A stretch of DNA of 64,000 nt, from the NCBI GenBank assembly GCA_030686995.1, contig CM060703.1, positions 114,957,361-115,021,360 of the forward strand, read 5' to 3'. The position numbers were made by a program, and so were the translations under genes. The stretch comes from Artemisia argyi (lineage: Eukaryota > Streptophyta > Magnoliopsida > Asterales > Asteraceae). Below, one piece after another: positions 49,863 to 61,055 of the stretch (position 1 is the stretch's first letter; every line of letters begins with the position of its first letter). The notes below the pieces were generated by a model. It was not told the DNA's origin. It searched no databases and saw only the letters and a program-made list of their open reading frames with translations.

Positions 49863-51041
49863 GAAACAATGATCGTATAGGATATCGGCAGATGCTCCTC
49901 CATCAATGTACATGCGGTGGATATCGTGTCCCTCTGTATGTATTTCAATAGTTAGAGGTTCTACTACTGCGTTGTCCGCAGCTAAGGTAGGGAAGGATAT
50001 CTCTTTTTCTGGGGAGAATTTTTGGCTGACTTTTTGCTTTATTTTACGTTGCCATGACTGTATCATGTATATGGTGTCAGCTTTTTCTTTGGGAGGTTCT
50101 TTCTTACCTCCGTTCCTTTGTTTGTCCTTTCCCTCTTTGATGTTTTTTACCAGGTGGTCCATTCTGCCTTCCCTTACTAACTTTTCAATGAGTTGTCTTA
50201 GTTGGACGCATTCGTTAGTTGTATGGCCTTTTTGACCATGGTACTCGCAGTATCCATTCCCTACGCGCTTTTCCTCTGCGGTGCGCATTGGTGGAGGTTT
50301 TGGAAAATTTGCACCTTCTGTTACAAATATTTCCCTCGGCGTTTTTGTGAGAGGGGTATATTTGTCATTGTCTCTTCCACTGCGGTAATTCCTGCTGCGG
50401 TTGTTATTCTGATCGTTGGATTGTCTCCTAGGCTGTTCTTGTTGCCTATAATTCGAGTAACCCTTTTTGCTGTCCGCAGCGGCTACTTCTCCTTGTATGA
50501 AGGATCTTGTGCGCTTTGTTAGCTCATCGAAAGTTTGGGGAACTTTGTCATTTAGCTTCCGGATAATTTCTGGGTTGTTAATCCCATTCATGAACCCTGA
50601 AATTTTTAGAATTTCAGGACATGCTTTGACCTGTATGCACTCATCTTTGAAGCGTTCCATAAAAGCACTGGTTGATTCCCCTTGGCGCTGTTTCACTTTG
50701 GCTAGTTCAACAGGGTTTTTAGCACACTTCTTTCTCTGGGTAAAGTTGAGACGGAATGCTTTCCGTAATTCTTCAAACCCGCCGATGCTTCGTCGTGGGA
50801 GTTTGCTAAACCAGGTGCGCGCATTTCCCACCAATGTAGAATTAAACATATGGCACCACACAGGCTGCGGCCAGTTTTCGATAGTGGCGGCTGATTCGAA
50901 AACTTTTAGATGATCATCAGGATCACCTATTCCATCATATGTTTTTACGTTAGTGGGCATGCGCCTCCTTTTGTGGTCGGAGTAATCGCTGATGCGTCGT
51001 GTAAACGCATCAACTTTCTGGCGACGCCATGGAAGAGACAT
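49863..51041 (-). pseudogene. gag: Tat gag core and protease N-terminus, right side of nested insertion
   Basis: MSLPWRRQKVDAFTRRI, then VKTYDGIGDPDDHLKVFESA, WFSKLPRRSI and ESTSAFMERFKDE form the gag core. A zinc knuckle CEYHGQKGHTTNEC (CX2HX4HX4C, the Tat/Ogre style) follows. The protease begins with YIDGGASADILYDHCF and is cut by the family A insertion directly after that phenylalanine. About 393 residues remain here. Confidence 0.9.
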
Positions 51042-51073
51042 GTCTTCATTTTCTTCTTCGCGACGTCTTCCTC

Positions 51074-51925
51074 TTAACTTCCAGTGTCCTGTTTCTTTAT
51101 CCTCGTTGTCCGAAGAGTCACTGGAGGAAGAGTAGTTTCTTTTTCGGCGCTTGCGCCGGCTTCTTTCAGAAGAAGAGCTTGAGGGCTTTCACTTGGGGAC
51201 ATTCTTTTCCCCAATCTGTCGTGAATCCTCTTACTCCCAGATTTGGAGGACCCTTGGCTTGGTGAATGCTGAGGTCCTAATCGGTCTTGTATCCCTCGAC
51301 TGCCAAGTCTGGAGTGAACATTAGTGCGCCTTTCGCTTTCTTCATATTCCTCTGAGTACTGTGAATCAGACGTCGTACCCAACCTATCGTGGATAGTAGT
51401 ACGTTTTTCGTTATCTGCGCGTCTCCCTCGTGGGTGGCGCGGTGGTGATGGTTCGCGTTCAGGACCAAAATTGAGTCGAGCTTGAAGGCTCGCACTCGAC
51501 CTTCTTCTTGCTTCTTCTTGCATGAGGGCAGTCAGAGTTTCATAGTTTTGGGATACAAAATTTCCCAATGTTAAGTTAGGTGTGTCCTCAGTTGCTGCAA
51601 GAACATTTGCCACAGTGTTGGGCGCCCTATCTCGGTTAGGCGCGCCTGGTGGTACAGTGTTGTCCACTGTAGGTACGGTTTGATGAGGAGTAGTGAAGAG
51701 GGTGCGCTAGAGTTCCTCAACGCTTGGGACCACTGTGGTTTGGGTAGTCCTTATAGGCAGTTCTACCACTGGAAGAGGTTGGGTTGTACCAGCCTCTTGG
51801 TGACCAGGTGTGCTGGTTGTCCCAACAGCTTGCCTAGGGGTTGAATCTTGTTGATTCTTCCTCTGGGGGTCACGTGTTTTTTCCAACTGCGGAGTCCGCT
51901 GGCTTGAATTCTTATTCTTCGTCAT
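51074..51925 (-). pseudogene. gag: Tat gag N-terminal region, frameshifted
   Basis: ATG at 51925 (MTKNKNSSQRTPQ). Thr/Pro/Gln-rich, with an in-frame TAG at 51707-51709. It then shows repeated IHDRLG units (about 51380, 51260 and 51210), a feature I remember from Tat-group gags. A frameshift between about 51190 and 51075 separates it from the core. Confidence 0.8.
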
Positions 51926-51950
51926 TCTAGTTCCTTAGTTCTTTGTAGGG

Positions 51951-51967
51951 TCCCACGGATGGCGCCA
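51951..51967 (-). promoter_or_regulatory. Tat primer binding site
   Basis: On the minus strand TGGCGCCATCCGTGGGA begins two bases after the 5' LTR. The tRNA is not assigned. Confidence 0.75.
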
Positions 51968-51969
51968 CT

Positions 51970-52458
51970 TGTTGATACAAAAGTTGGGCATTCCTGATTA
52001 TGGACTCTTGCTCTCATACCAATTCGCTTCTTAATGCTTGAAACCTGCGCACTAAGAAAATAAACAACACCGTTAGGCTTATCGTGGGATTGTCTCCCAT
52101 GATTAGACTCCGGCGTGAGAGTAAGTAATCGATTTAGGGTTCTCGTAAAGAGTTTTAGGGTTTGTGAATCGTACCTTGAATGAGAATTATGTCATTCCTT
52201 ATATAGGCGCAGAATCCTTGTAGGGTTCGTGCTCCTTACGTTTCGCACCCATGGTGCTTATCCGGGTAAGGATATCTATTCCATAGATAGAAGATCCTTA
52301 CCTAAACCGTATATGTAGTTTAGTTGGGCTTGGGCTTATGTGAGCCCATTCCCTTTATTGGTGCGGCCTAAGTTATAATAGCCCATACATGATGGCTTTG
52401 GGCCTTAGTAATGTTTATTATTTGGGCTCGTGGCCCATATATAGACTATACGTCATCA
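51970..52458 (-). repeat. Tat 5' LTR
   Basis: 489 bp, partner of 34883-35371, followed on the plus strand by TATCC. Confidence 0.92.
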
Positions 52459-52783
52459 TATCCAAAGACAATCTAAGAAAGTATACAAATAAAACGACTA
52501 GAGATGCGAGAAAAATAAATCATATAAATAACAATTTCATAATCGGGCTAACACCAAGAGGTGTTTAGCCACTCATATTCAATAATGCAGTAAAACAAGT
52601 GTTTATCATAATGAATGTAAACATTGAATCGATACAAATCAAATGAATGAATAAACTTATCGTTATGGCATGAATTCTCCCTTGGAATGGACTTGTATGC
52701 TGATAGAAGTTCGTCCCTCTTGCTCCCCGAATTCCTCTCTGCTTCCATGTGGTGAAAAATGAATGATAAAACTCTTAGGGTTG

Positions 52784-52793
52784 GTATTTATAG
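52784..52793 (-). promoter_or_regulatory. TATA box of repeat S
   Basis: CTATAAATACC on the minus strand, about 12-15 bases from the nearest palindrome. Confidence 0.6.
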
Positions 52794-52804
52794 GCCCAAC
52801 TTTG

Positions 52805-53096
52805 CTACGGCGTAGCCCTATGGTCAGCTACGCTATAGCCTTTGTAAATAATAACTACGCCGTAGCTTGATCATATGCTATGGTCGTAGATTCATCAGGT
52901 GTCATGTCTATGGCATAGTTTTGTAAGAGCTACGCCGTAGTTTCTTCATTGGCCTTGAAAGTTCTCTACTGCTTGATTTTGAGGGTTACGCCATAGGTGG
53001 AGAGAGGTTACTGCTTAGAACCCTTTGATGTATTATTACGCCGTAGCCATGGTAGTGGCTACGCCGTAGTTTTCAGAAATAAGTGCTACGGCGTAG
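52805..53096 (-). promoter_or_regulatory. Array of CTACG(G/C)CGTAG palindromes in U3 of repeat S
   Basis: Perfect 11-bp palindromes at 52805, 52855, 52930, 53059 and 53086, one with a single end mismatch at 53036, plus several decayed copies (for example GCTATGGTCGTAG, GTTACGCCATAG). On the transcribed-sense strand the TATA-proximal copy has core ACGCCGT and most distal ones ACGGCGT, as in family A. Confidence 0.7.
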
Positions 53097-53320
53097 GTAG
53101 ATGGAGCATATACCCCGTAGTTAGTGCATAATCCGCATACTTCAATGATTTTCATCTAAAACCTTCTAAATCCACGTCTCTTCGTTCCTTTGCTCATCTT
53201 TGCCCTGAAAACAGAATATAACAAAAAAGAGTATATATCCTAACATATAAACATAAAAGATGAACAATCTAGGGGGAAATTAACACTAAAAACTGGGTAG
53301 TATTTGATGTTATCAATACC

Positions 53321-53689
53321 TGTTAGGAATACATATATTTATATGAAAGACTCGGTCACCCCGAGTATCTAATAGCATTAAGTTAGCTCGTAGTAATTAC
53401 TATCTTTAGTTAGTATTAGTTTAGTTTAAGTAACATCGTGGAGGAAGGATGGGTCTTTACCCATTGTATACCCGATCCACAGCCCGAGAGAGGGCGTTTT
53501 GTATTGTAGTATAAATACCCTTCTCCCACCAAGGGAGAGGGTTGGACCTTCATTTGCAATCTAATATTTCACTAGTTTTTCTCTCAAGGCTCCCATCACT
53601 TTCTCTCTCTAACATCTCTCCAGAATTCATTTTATATTCGATCCATACTACATAATTCCATACGAGTTTATGCATTAGAGTAACCTACA
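53321..53689 (+). repeat. Second Copia element: 5' LTR (369 bp)
   Basis: TGTTAGGAATAC...AACCTACA with a TATAAATACC box near 53511 and a CT-rich leader (53600-53630). It is followed directly by a tRNA-Met type primer site. No second LTR is in the window because element N2 interrupts it. Confidence 0.8.
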
Positions 53690-53690
53690 A

Positions 53691-53705
53691 TTGGTATCAA
53701 GAGCC
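53691..53705 (+). promoter_or_regulatory. Primer binding site of second Copia element
   Basis: TTGGTATCAAGAGCC, initiator tRNA-Met type with one extra A relative to the site at 3687. Confidence 0.75.
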
Positions 53706-53940
53706 ATGGTTACATCCTAGGAGCTTGCTAGGTTCGGATTTAGGTGTGGTTTTGTGGTTAGTTTTAGGTTAGAATAGTTTCTCTAAGTAAACACCTTTAT
53801 TTGATCTTGTTTGTGCTATATGTGATGTTATGGGTATACTTTCCTGATTAGAGGTGTTAGTTTTACTTAGTTTTACAGCTGGTTAGGCTAAATCATTCAT
53901 TGGTTTGGAGTTTGATGAATTTTGGCTCGAGTTTCTTCCT

Positions 53941-54192
53941 AACGAGTTGTCTCTCGGTGTTGTTTTCTACTTAGCGAGTTGGTAGTTATTGGTAGCGAGT
54001 TGGTGATTTTCTAACAAGCGAGTTGGTTGTTTACTATATTGGGACATAAGGACAAACTGCTAGATTGCGACAGCTTTGTCCTATTAGTTAGCGAGTTGTC
54101 AGACTTTGGACGTTTGTGGATCTAGCGAGTTGCTGTTAGCGAGTTGTCACACCAGCGAGTTGATATCCAGCTAGTTGTTAACTAGTGGGTTG
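53941..54192 (+). repeat. AGCGAGTTG repeat array
   Basis: Seven exact AGCGAGTTG copies (53973, 53994, 54017, 54090, 54124, 54138, 54154) and variants at 53941, 54170 and 54184 in 252 bp, with unrelated spacers of 5-64 bases. Confidence 0.8.
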
Positions 54193-54205
54193 CTTATTTA
54201 AGTTT

Positions 54206-57200
54206 TGATGAGTGCTCAAACACTCATCATTTTTGGTCAATCTGAACTGCAAAAACATTTAAAAACACTCAAAAATGCATCAAAATACTAAAAATATTCC
54301 AAAATTGTGTTTTATATGTTTTAGATGCAAAATGAGTAAAAACAATTGGCAGTTTCAGTCCCCCAACTTTCAAAAATTAACAAAATCAGTCCCTAAGCAT
54401 TAATTTTGAAAGAAAAGTCAATCCAAGTCCTTTACAAATGAAAATTTATCAAAAAGGTTCCTGGGTGAAAAGTTTTGAAAATTTACTATTTTGGTCCCTG
54501 GAGTTTCAATTTTGTCAGATTTGGTCCCTGGGAAATATTTTTGGATGGAAAAGTCAACAAAAGTCTTTGAAAAATCAAAAGTTGGCAAAAATGGTCCTTG
54601 GATGAAAAGTTTGGAGAAAAGTACACTTTGGTCCCTTAAGTTTCAATAATTTGCAATTTTAGTCCTTGAAGGACCAAAAGTGAAAAATTATATTCTTAGA
54701 CCTTGGACTATTGAAAGTTGGCATATTTTACCCTTGTAACAATTTTGGCAGTTTGGCAAAATCAGCCCCTTAATTTAAGATTGTTACAATTATGGTCCTT
54801 GTGATTTATTCTTAACCAATTGGACCCTAAGTATTATTAATCCAAAACCAACCCACCCAAAACCACAACCTGATCCAAAACAAACACAAGCCCATCCTTA
54901 GCCCAGTCCACCCTACCCCGTTTTAATATTAATCCTCCCAGGGTCAAACATGGTCAACACCCCAAAACCACCTTCCCTCCTTCACTGTTACCACACCACT
55001 CTCCCCTGCCAAAACCACCCATGCCTACCCCAACCTGCAACCCTACTCCTCACTTTTCCATATTTCCCTCACCATCCACCTCTCTTGTCTCCCACTAACC
55101 CCCTCCTTATAAATGCACCCACCAAACCCACTAAACCTGCCAAATGATATTTTCCCGCCAAAACATGAATCAAAGGACAGGATCAGTTGAGACCATCTAA
55201 GGGCTGAGAATAAAGTGGGAAAGAGAGAGAGTGTCTCCAAGTTCTATAAAAGTGAAGGAAGAATGCAGAAGGAAGGGTATTAGAATAGTGTTAGTGTAGT
55301 TTTAGTGTAGAACAGTGTCGTTTTAGTGTAAACTTTAATTTCCAGATGTGAATCCAGTTTAAGAAAGTTGTAACTCATGTTTTTAATATAATATTAAGTT
55401 TCTTTGACATTAATTCCCAGCTTTATTGTTGAATTCAGTTTTTAATATATTTAGTGAAAATTTCATTTTGTCTCTAATATTGTTGAAAGTTGTTAATACC
55501 TGTTTCTTTGGACTCATTTCAGTTTATAGTTAAGCTTTCATAAGCTTCAAAAGTATTTTAACTAGTTTTCAGTTAGCATCTCAAAAAATATCAAAGTTAG
55601 CTCAAAGATAAATAAAAAAAATTCAGAAATTAGTTACAAGAAAAAGGAAGCAAAGCTTAAGTGAATACTTTGGATGTTTTAGAGCCTCAGGGGAGGTTTA
55701 GGACAGGGTTGAGTACTAGGTGTTTGATTCTGAGCTCACTTGATCCATTTGTAAGCTAATTCTCAAGTTTTATTACATTTACTGTAGCATAAGTATGTAT
55801 TACTATTCTTCATTGTTAATCAGTGCTTTGAGCTTATGTGATGTTAGTATGGCTTAAATATTCAGTTTCATGGCTTAAACTTTTGGTTTGCTTCATAAAT
55901 TTTCAAAACTGCTTCAATTAGGGGTGTTTGGATCTGCTTGATTCAAGGTTGTCTAGTAGGTTTCTGAGGTTGTTTTTAGTTAATACATATCACATTAGGT
56001 TAGTTGGAGTTAGATTGACCATAAACTTGGTACTTTATTTGCAAAAAAGTCAGATTCACCTATCTTCCCCCCCAAACAGTTAACTGTTGGGATTTTGGGA
56101 TTGCATGATCCATTATATACTTGCATAAGTTGTTACAATAGCCATTTTCAGTTTCATTTCTACCTATAAACATGTATTAATCATTTAGAGGAAGTAGAAG
56201 TTCATCAAAGTCAACTTTTCAAGTTTTCTTTAAAAGTCAAAATTTAATTTGAGCAGAAAAACCAAAAATGGTGGGATTTGTTTAGAATTTTATATAAGGA
56301 TTCAAGCCTTGAAACTTTTAGGACTTGTAGCCCCCCACCTCATCTGTGAAATCCCATAGTCACCTTATTTTTGCAATTTTTTCTGTGGGGCCCACACTTG
56401 ATCAAACACACCTGCAAGGGAAGGTATACCCCCTGCTGCAGCAGACTCCCACCTCCACCACCACCACCACCTTTGGTGGTTCACTCTGGGCACCTCAGTG
56501 GGTCCCACAGGCCCAAATTAGGTCCTTTCAACCCCCCTCCTGGCCACCTTCAAGGTTTGAGCAATTTTTGAGCTTCAAGCTCACTAGGACCCACCTGAAA
56601 TCATCCCTTAACTTTGTCCCATTTTCAGTGTTCACATAAGAAAACCAGTTGCTTATTCTGGCTTATGGGCTTAACCTGTGAGCTTATTTGGTATATTTTT
56701 GCTTAAACATGTCCATTTTATTCAGTTGAACCAGATTCCACCCTTGTGGACCCCACATAAGCTCATTTGAGCTTAATTTCTTGTTTGGTCAACAAAAGTC
56801 AACTGTCCAAGCTTATTGTGTCTATTTGGCTTATTTTTAAGATAGAAAAAAGTTGTTTTTGTAAAAGTTGTTTGTTTTTAGTGTTAAAATAGTTTTGTAA
56901 AAGAAAAATCAAGAAAAACCAATTTAAAATTAAGTGATAGTTTCGATTTAATGTAATTTAACTTTTTAATTTTCCTTTTTATATTTTTATTAAGTAAGTT
57001 GCATTTTTATATTTTTCTTAAATTTCTTTTATGTTAAAGTAATTTTAGTAATTTTCTCAGATTTTTATATTATCATTTGGTAATTATTAGATTTAATATT
57101 AGTTTTATTAATAATTAAGCATTAAATAGCATAATTAGTTTTTATAAAGTAACACCTAGTTTTTATATTTTTCATAGCTTTAATATAATATAATATAATT

Positions 57201-58070
57201 TTAGGAATTTTTCTAGAATTTCTACTGTTCATATTCTAGTTTTTATAATTTAAATAGTTTAATTAGTAATTAATTAATATTTAGTTTAATAATTAGTAAA
57301 ATAGTGTAAAAATATATAAAACAAACTTTTTATAATTTTTTAGGATTCCTGTAATGGTTAGTTAGTTTTATAAAAATTTTCATAATTATCTAAGTTATTT
57401 AAGTATTATTAGTAATTTAAAAATAGTTTAAGTAGTTTAATTAATTTAATTAGTAATTAATTAATACAAAAACCACAAAAAGACAAAAAAGACACATTTT
57501 TAATTTTAAAATTTGTTTTTAGTTATTTTGTAATTTTAGAAATTTAATTTTCATTTTTCTAGGATTAAATTAATATTATATTGTATTTAAGTTAATTAAA
57601 TATTAATAATTACTATTAAATAGTATTTAATTAATATTAAATAATTAATTAGTGTAAAAATTTATTTTCTTTTCTTAAAATTTTCTTTTATCCTTTAGTT
57701 TGTAAAAAAGTCATTTTCACCCCCTATGGGTTTTCAGATTTCAGTGTTTACTTTTTATTTCGTACGTTTACGTTATTTTAAACGTGAACGTACGCGTTTT
57801 AGGTTTTAAACGTTTCTGGTTTTTCCAAATTTCCAGTCTTGTTTATATAGCTTATTTAAGCTATTTCCTTGTAGATTCCTTAGCGTAATCATCACAAAAC
57901 CCTTTCTTGTCCAAATTCACCCGATCACAGATCCGTTTGATAACCATTCACACCTCGTCGGGACATAACGACCCGGGGAAACACTATATTCCGCGGAGAT
58001 TGACTTTAGGCTGTTTGACCTTGTTGACCATTCCCTGGTCAATATAGGTTGACCATTTTGGACTCAATCA
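54206..58070 (+). repeat. N2 5' LTR (3.9 kb)
   Basis: TGATGAGTGC...CTCAATCA. It starts with the GATGAGTG/CACTCATC inverted repeat, followed by about ten TTTGGTCC(C/T)T-like lines (54350-54800). The remainder is AT-rich (56940-57720). Compared with the 3' LTR it lacks about 26 bases corresponding to 61195-61221. Confidence 0.92.
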
Positions 58071-58075
58071 AAATT

Positions 58076-58093
58076 TGGCGCCGTTGCCGGGGA
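58076..58093 (+). promoter_or_regulatory. Primer binding site of N2 (tRNA-Asp type)
   Basis: TGGCGCCGTTGCCGGGGA, the form I remember as typical of Athila elements. Confidence 0.85.
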
Positions 58094-58387
58094 GGTTATG
58101 TGCGTATCCAAACGTATTTGAAGATTGGTGAATCGGGATATACACCCATTGTATATTTATCCACCATTGTTCATATTATCTTCTTATTTATACAAAACAG
58201 TTCCTGAAAACTTTTTAAAATCAGTGTTCAACGAACACAAAAAAAACCCAAAAAGATTTTCTTTCTTATTTGTATATAAAATGTCTTTCCAAAAATCCAA
58301 AAATATCTTTCCCCACCCTCCTACCCTTTTGATTCTCCATTCCTCACCCTCCATACACCTTTGATTCTTTCTATATCTCATCCACAC

Positions 58388-58954
58388 CTTCTGATTTGTG
58401 AATGGTGTGGTAGTCCTCACAATGGTGGTAATTGCCCCGGTTGTGGCATGGTAGAATAAGGAAACGGGTCTGTCTATAACCAAGATCCCTGTTCCTACCA
58501 TGACACGACTGATTTATTCCATCAGCTACCACACCATGAGACTCAGCAGTTTTACTGTTGTGAGTACTGTGGTGGTTCACACTACAGTTCTGATTGTCAA
58601 TCACGAAGCACGCTTGTCTATGAGCAATTTCCTGATAACGATTATAACTCTAGCACATACGACTCACAGCCACATCAGTTTTACTGTTCTGAGTACTGTG
58701 GAGGTCCACACTTCAGTTCGGATTGTCAAACAAGGAGTTTCCTTGTAACAATTACGACTATTCGTTTTCAGACCCACCTCCACAGTACCAAATGATCCAA
58801 GCAACTCCTCATGATACTGAGCAAGACCTTTTACTTGAGGCTCTTTGTGATATTGCAAGAACTTAAGGAGGAGTTAGCTACTACATCGTTTCAAGATTCT
58901 CGTGAGATATCTATGCCAGAATTACTTGCTGAAGAACGAGATGCTAGAAACTAA
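58388..58954 (+). pseudogene. Three zinc-knuckle units and linker (N2), degraded
   Basis: The plus strand encodes CEWCGSPHNGGNC, CEYCGGSHYSSDC and CEYCGGPHFSSDC (58397, 58556 and 58685), each CX2CX3HX4C like the single knuckle of N1 gag. The frame is broken by TAA at 58457, by shifts near 58740 and 58860, and by TAA at 58952. The gag core that should precede it is missing. Confidence 0.7.
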
Positions 58955-58960
58955 TTGAGC

Positions 58961-59725
58961 ATGGGAGAATTGCTAGTCTTAGAACAAGCAGCTAAAACAC
59001 GTGCCATATTTCATAATGCTGCTCTTCTCGACGATGATGATAGTGATGATGACGTTACCCTTGATATTTCTCAATTTTGTAAGGGTTCATCAAGTTCATC
59101 AGTTGTGATTCCTTCCTCGGAAAATCAGGGAGAAAATAATGAGACAGGGAAATTACTAGCAGAAGGTCAAATGGAACTCGTACAATCCATGAATGCTAGC
59201 TCCTCTCAACTCCCTCAGTCTGTTATCACACCCGAAGTTCACACTCACTCTCTGAACATGGGGGACGAGCATCTTGACACTATTCCTGAAAAGGAATCGG
59301 ACGAATTCATAAACTCTAGTGTTGAGAACCTTTTCCCAATCCCAGGAGAGTCACAGGGAACTTTTGATCATATGTGTGATATTCCTTCCCCTCTTGAGTG
59401 TCCAAAAGATCAATTTGAGACTTTCTCTGATTGTAGCGAAGATTGTGCATCTTATGGAGACATCGAGTATGTTGAGGCATCAGTTCCACATTCTGATGCT
59501 GATCATCTTCTTGAGGAGTTCACCGATGAACTCACTCACATCAATCCACTTCCAACGGGAAGTGACGATGATCTCGTTGACTTTGAAGCCGATCTTGGAG
59601 AAATTGAAAGTCTCCTATATCATGATCCGTCACTCAGTTCTGATCCTAACAGTCCAATAGAGAATAATAATCACTTTGTTCCTAAAGCATTCAATACTAC
59701 TCTCACAATTCACTTTGATTTCTGA
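58961..59725 (+). pseudogene. Acidic frame of N2, first part
   Basis: 255 codons from the ATG at 58961. DDDDSDDDVTLDI, then LNMGDEHLDTIPEKESDEF, SSVENLFPIPGES and GDIEYVEASVPHSD. I remember very similar strings from Asteraceae hypothetical proteins, which is my main clue to the plant family. Late blocks (DLGEIESLLYHDPSL) correspond to GDIIFLNNLLNDESL of N1. A shift near 59690-59720 moves the frame to the next feature. Confidence 0.7.
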
Positions 59726-60122
59726 TAATCCAATCTTTGGTATTCGGAATAAGGATTGTGATGAGTCTATTCCGGAACATGAGTTCACAGATTCAAATCT
59801 TGTGAATGATTCTCTTCATGAGGAGTTCTCCGGTGAACTTACTCATCATATCATCACACCTCTGGAGTATGATAGCCCGGGGGGAGATACACTCAATCAT
59901 GAGGATTTGTAAATTCCCACCCTCCCTCCCGGGATGTTTACGAGCTTAACCCTTGAAATCCAAATTCAGGCTAATGAGCCTGCTCTCGAGGACGAAGACC
60001 TTATCATGATTTTCATCATGGTTTTCTCCCTTTTCTTCACCTATAAGGTGACTTCCTCTCTTCTTCACTCCTTCGGGAATGAAGACACTATCTTTGACCC
60101 CGGCATTTCCATTTACCATTAA
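59721..60122 (+). pseudogene. Acidic frame of N2, second part with membrane segment
   Basis: Continues as IPEHEFTDSNLVNDSLHEEF, interrupted by TAA at 59910-59912. Then come IPTLPPGM, acidic residues, a hydrophobic stretch LIMIFIMVFSLFFTYKVT, and LLHSFGNEDTIFDPGI. The order SLPPG, acidic, membrane segment, LLHSxGxED, FDPGI matches N1 12387-13331. Confidence 0.7.
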
Positions 60123-60129
60123 ATTGCGC

Positions 60130-60300
60130 CGGGATTATATCTCATCGGTGTGGAACTTTCACGTGCTTCAAATGTTTGTCCAAACATCTTGAATGAAAGT
60201 CCGATGGAGATTGTCTCTTCCACATCATGATTCCCCAAGAACCAATGAATTCGGGGTCGAGTCAAGCTAGCGACTCGGTAAACAAAAACAGTAGCATGCT
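60130..60300 (+). ncRNA. Conserved structured RNA region after the coding frame (N2)
   Basis: CTTTCA (60156-60161) pairs with TGAAAG (60194-60199), enclosing ATGTTTG/CAAACAT (60172-60178 with 60181-60187). CCCC (60233) pairs with GGGG (60253), and CGAGTC (60258-60263) with GACTCG (60272-60277) around AAGCTAGC. Same order as N1 13335-13520. Confidence 0.6.
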
Positions 60301-60440
60301 TATAGGGTTTTCACCCTAAGTGTGGGGGAGTTACCCCTGCTATGGTTACAAATAAAGTGAAAAACAAAATTGTGTTTCCACATTTAGCTTGTCATGTTGC
60401 CCTTTTCCGTTCAAAGAGTCGGCATAATAGCCGGGACTTT

Positions 60441-60492
60441 GAATATTGAGGACAATATTCATTCTAAGTGTGTGGTGGGGGGGGGGGGGGTA
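60441..60492 (+). other. ATTG-AGGA-CAAT hairpin followed by G run (N2)
   Basis: GAATATTG and CAATATTC pair around AGGA (60441-60460), followed by CTAAGTGTGTGG and a run of G to about 60490. Confidence 0.65.
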
Positions 60493-61055
60493 TTCTAGCG
60501 AATTTTATCACATTTTACTATCTAGTACCCCCGTTTTTTGCCAAAATTTTCAAAAATTTTTCACTTGAGCTTCAAAATTTTTGTGGTTATCAGTTCGCCA
60601 TGTCTAAACGACAAAAGGATTGGCTAATCCAGGAGCAAACAGCTCTTGGTAAAGATATATCAAATCCGTTTATGGCTTACAATTTGCCCAAAATTGTATG
60701 GTATCTCAACTCGCCATATCATAAAAAGTGAAAGAGTTGGCTAGCCCGCAAGATTATGGCTTGTGGTAAAGGCAGTGGAAAAACCATAATTGGTAATCAG
60801 CTCACCAAGATGTTGACTATTCCATCGAGAGTTGGCTAGTCCAGAAGCAAACGACTTTTGGTAAAGACAAATCAAATCCGTTGACAGCTGGTGGTTTGCT
60901 CAAAATCACATGGTTATCAAGTGGACCATAGTTCTTACTTGAACTGATACATTTGACTACTCCAGAAGTAAAGGATTTTGGTAAAGAGATTAAAATCCAT
61001 TAAGATTTCAAAACAGTTTATTACTAGGGACTAACAATAATTTAGTGTGGGGGAT
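60493..61055 (+). other. Non-coding 3' end of N2 interior
   Basis: Contains loosely repeated GTTGGCTA(A/G)TCC(A/C)G and TTTTGGTAAAGA units (near 60618, 60735, 60830, 60965). It ends in TTTAGTGTGGGGGAT, the likely polypurine tract. Confidence 0.55.

Larger units (their letters stand above)
52464..53315 (-). repeat. Solo-LTR-like repeat S, right part (U3 and promoter)
   Basis: Minus-strand LTR beginning TGATAACATCAAATACTACC (plus end ...TTATCA at 53315). A TATAAATA box and a palindrome array lie inside. The flanking 5-mers are ATACA (34162-34166) and ATACC (53316-53320), a near target duplication with one mismatch. No internal element sequence was found, so a solo LTR is the simplest reading. 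Confidence 0.6.
53690..54205 (+). mobile_element. Second Copia element: leader, cut by N2
   Basis: About 500 bp of non-coding leader after the primer site. It holds the AGCGAGTTG array and stops where N2 begins at 54206. Confidence 0.7.

Noticed and set aside
56346..56639. Proline/threonine-rich frame, repeated at 63221-63508
   Set aside because: Lies in both N2 LTRs around a CCA repeat whose length differs between copies; no conserved protein.
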